Of a stretch of 64,000 nt of DNA, positions 62,535 to 64,000 are shown one piece after another. How positions within the stretch are numbered: the stretch's first letter is position 1; each line of letters starts with the position of its first letter. Source of the stretch: Semisulcospira habei (lineage: Eukaryota; Mollusca; Gastropoda; Semisulcospiridae); NCBI GenBank assembly GCA_036245525.1, contig BTPG01000004.1, forward strand, positions 45,104,482-45,168,481, written 5' to 3'. Position numbers and translations under genes: made by a program. Below the pieces are notes generated by a model. It was not told the DNA's origin. It made no database searches and was given only the letters and a program-made list of their open reading frames with translations.

Positions 62535-63415
62535 AACATTCTTCAAAGGGCCGTATATTATTTCCTTTAGTATCATATGTGAATGAGGCATGCCCAGTGT
62601 GCGACTATGTCACCAGTACTTTTCCTCAAGGGATTAATAAAGTATTTGGACTTGTCTTGAAAGATAGACACAATCTGCAGATACAGTGTTACTGAAAGTG
62701 TCGAATCGGAGTACACCCATAGCGCCCTTCCCCTTCTGCACACGATATTGTCTGTGCAAGTTTATTGTACAATTGTACTTTCAGCTTTTGGCTGTTGCTC
62801 GCATTGTTTTTATTGTAAACTGGACATTTCTTTGCACAACTGCATGGCATCTCCAGTCAATGTGTGCAGCAACTTTTTGCCATGTCTGTTACATGATCAT
62901 TTGTGACACAATTCTTTTTTGGACTAGTGTGCAAGACCTAGCTTTAATCTTTGCTGACAACTTTGTAAAGTTCTGTATATTTTTAAAACAAATTTGGTTG
63001 AAGTTTGCACATTTTGATATTTGTCACTTGATTGGCCGCGTCTTCTCTTTCAGTCTTTTGCTGTTTGGTAGTGTTTGTTTCAAGGTGATTCCTGCAGGAA
63101 TACCTGACAACAGCCCTACTGACAGCGAAAGGGCTGACTCATTATCCCTTTGAAGATTGAAGTTGTAGCCTTCACTTGGCAGTATACTTTTATTCAGAAG
63201 AATATTCTTTTCACTGCGCATATTTGCGCAAGTGAGCATGCCAGGGAACATATACGCATCTCGTGTATGCATGTGCACACATTCACACACAAAGAATCTA
63301 TGATTGTCCTTCTTTGCACCTATCAAATGACCTTCCACATCATCAAAGAAACAATAGAGTGGGACAGATTCTTTCCATCAGTTCTATATGTGTCTGTGTC
63401 TACTGTGTGCTATAG
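62535..63415. other. Intron segment
   Basis: A LINE-like 3' end is possible near 62620 (CCTCAAGGGATTAATAAAGT). A family C hairpin lies at about 63055-63137 (GGTGATTCCTGCAGGAAT). No exon is seen before 63416. Confidence 0.45.
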
Positions 63416-63442
63416 GGACACTATCGCTGCGGAACTGGCCAG
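63416..63442 (+). CDS. RyR: Candidate 27-bp ryanodine receptor microexon
   Basis: The acceptor TGTGTGCTATAG follows a T-rich stretch, and the donor is GTACTG at 63443. With the AG carried from the exon at 61647 it reads R-DTIAAELA and again leaves AG, so the phase is unchanged whether the exon is used or skipped. Direct family support for these nine residues is weak, since vertebrate receptors as I remember them go straight to a PALG-type motif. An alternatively spliced cassette is the best guess; a chance splice-site pair is the alternative. Confidence 0.5.
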
Positions 63443-63993
63443 GTACTGTACCTACACTTCTGTCTTGCTCTAACTTGCATGACCTTCATTATCACACACC
63501 ATCATCAGTAACCAACAGGCCATCAGAAGGACATTGGCTGATGTTTGCATGCACACAACTGTGCGTGTACAAGCATCAGCCGTTGTCATTCCGGCAGCTT
63601 TTTGCGTACTGGGTTCATGTCTTTTCTTTGTTTTGAAGTTCATGAGTGATCAGTTGGACTAAAACTGCGATGACTGCTGTGTTGCTGTGTTTGTTCACAT
63701 TCCTTCCAGTTGTTGCAATTTAACTCTTAAACTCCCACAACTGAAAGACTTCTTTTCTACACAAAATAGTTAAAATTGAGTACGATGAATTTGATCATTC
63801 TTTTGATTCGTTTGAAATTTACCTAGTGAATGCAGATGTGCAACTTCCTCTCTGATTTGCTTATGAATTATTAAACATTCTAATTGCTTTTACAATTAAT
63901 TTCCTCCCCCTTTTGCTCTCGGCCCCACCTCAACATCTTTCTATGTGTCCATTTGGCTTTCGGTGACCCTCACCATCTGTTTTTCCATCTCAG
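63443..63993. other. Intron segment at the right edge
   Basis: No repeat or exon is recognised. A pyrimidine-rich stretch leads to the possible acceptor at 63993. Confidence 0.5.
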
Positions 63994-64000
63994 GCTCCAT
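63994..64000 (+). CDS. RyR: Possible start of the next ryanodine receptor exon (7 bases visible)
   Basis: CTGTTTTTCCATCTCAG is a strong acceptor. The seven bases GCTCCAT, joined in phase 2, give R-L-H. RyR proteins have a basic residue followed by PALG near this point, which would fit if the exon goes on to encode it. The window ends too early to be sure. Confidence 0.4.

Larger units (their letters stand above)
4604..64000 (+). other. RyR: Ryanodine receptor gene locus, central part
   Basis: This span holds 18 to 20 exons of a ryanodine receptor, the homotetrameric calcium-release channel of the endoplasmic or sarcoplasmic reticulum. The conceptual product (about 800 residues) matches the family in order: the helical region before RyR repeat 3, repeats 3 and 4 (exons 11967 to 30599), the linker, and the solenoid with VVKNGPEMVRSSLL and VVENLMKERFSHVKG. 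Whole receptors are about 5000 residues, so the N-terminal domains, SPRY domains and the pore lie outside the window. Intron phases join correctly across all exons. Introns range from 0.5 kb to about 16.5 kb, and the long ones are long because of transposon insertions. The family assignment comes from remembered family sequence and is strong. An inositol trisphosphate receptor is excluded by the RyR repeats. Confidence 0.95.

Overview
This is a eukaryotic genomic window, most likely from a gastropod or other lophotrochozoan mollusc. That assignment is inferred from protein similarity and repeat content, not proven. It has no operons and no bacterial-style gene packing. One host gene is present: a ryanodine receptor (RyR), the intracellular calcium-release channel, on the + strand from about 4604 to the right edge. 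Eighteen exons are well supported, one 27-bp microexon is probable, and one exon may start in the last 7 bases. Every exon has AG/GT borders and the splice phases chain without a break. Together they encode about 800 residues of the central cytoplasmic part of the channel, including the third and fourth RyR repeats, the phosphorylation-loop region and the helical solenoid after it. The gene starts before the window and continues past it.

Most of the window is transposable elements in RyR introns or, for the first element, upstream of the first exon seen. Four DIRS-type tyrosine-recombinase retrotransposons are present: 1-4479 (left end outside), about 18000-29897, 33218-37742 and 52759-59592. 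They carry a Cys-rich Gag-like N-terminus, reverse transcriptase, RNase H, a methyltransferase-like region and a tyrosine recombinase, with inverted terminal repeats and an internal complementary region. All are broken, but the first is close to intact. The second is split by a nearly complete RTE-like LINE (19645-22947, 13-bp target duplication) and by a second 2.4-kb insertion. The fourth has a tRNA-derived SINE inside its right inverted repeat. A 5'-truncated CR1/L2-like LINE (about 14450-17170), several minus-strand LINE 3' fragments, a hAT transposon with a three-exon transposase (45221-48790) and a 2-kb TG...CA element with 5-bp target duplications (50145-52188) fill other introns.

The remaining intron space is crowded with short palindromic elements bounded by TTAA. 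At least four families are seen. The commonest has about 21 copies, and most contain a near-perfect hairpin, so the RyR pre-mRNA should carry about 20 long hairpins. Other intron features are a 79-bp minisatellite, a 431-bp TIR element nested in one hairpin element, and a long poly-G tract just before an acceptor.

The observations I rate highest are: (1) three decayed look-alikes of the RyR exon at 59708, one of which has the fourth DIRS element inserted at its acceptor side; (2) a phase-preserving 27-bp microexon; (3) a conserved Cys-rich module at the N-terminus of the DIRS Gag-like protein; and (4) the load of TTAA-bounded hairpins in a single gene.
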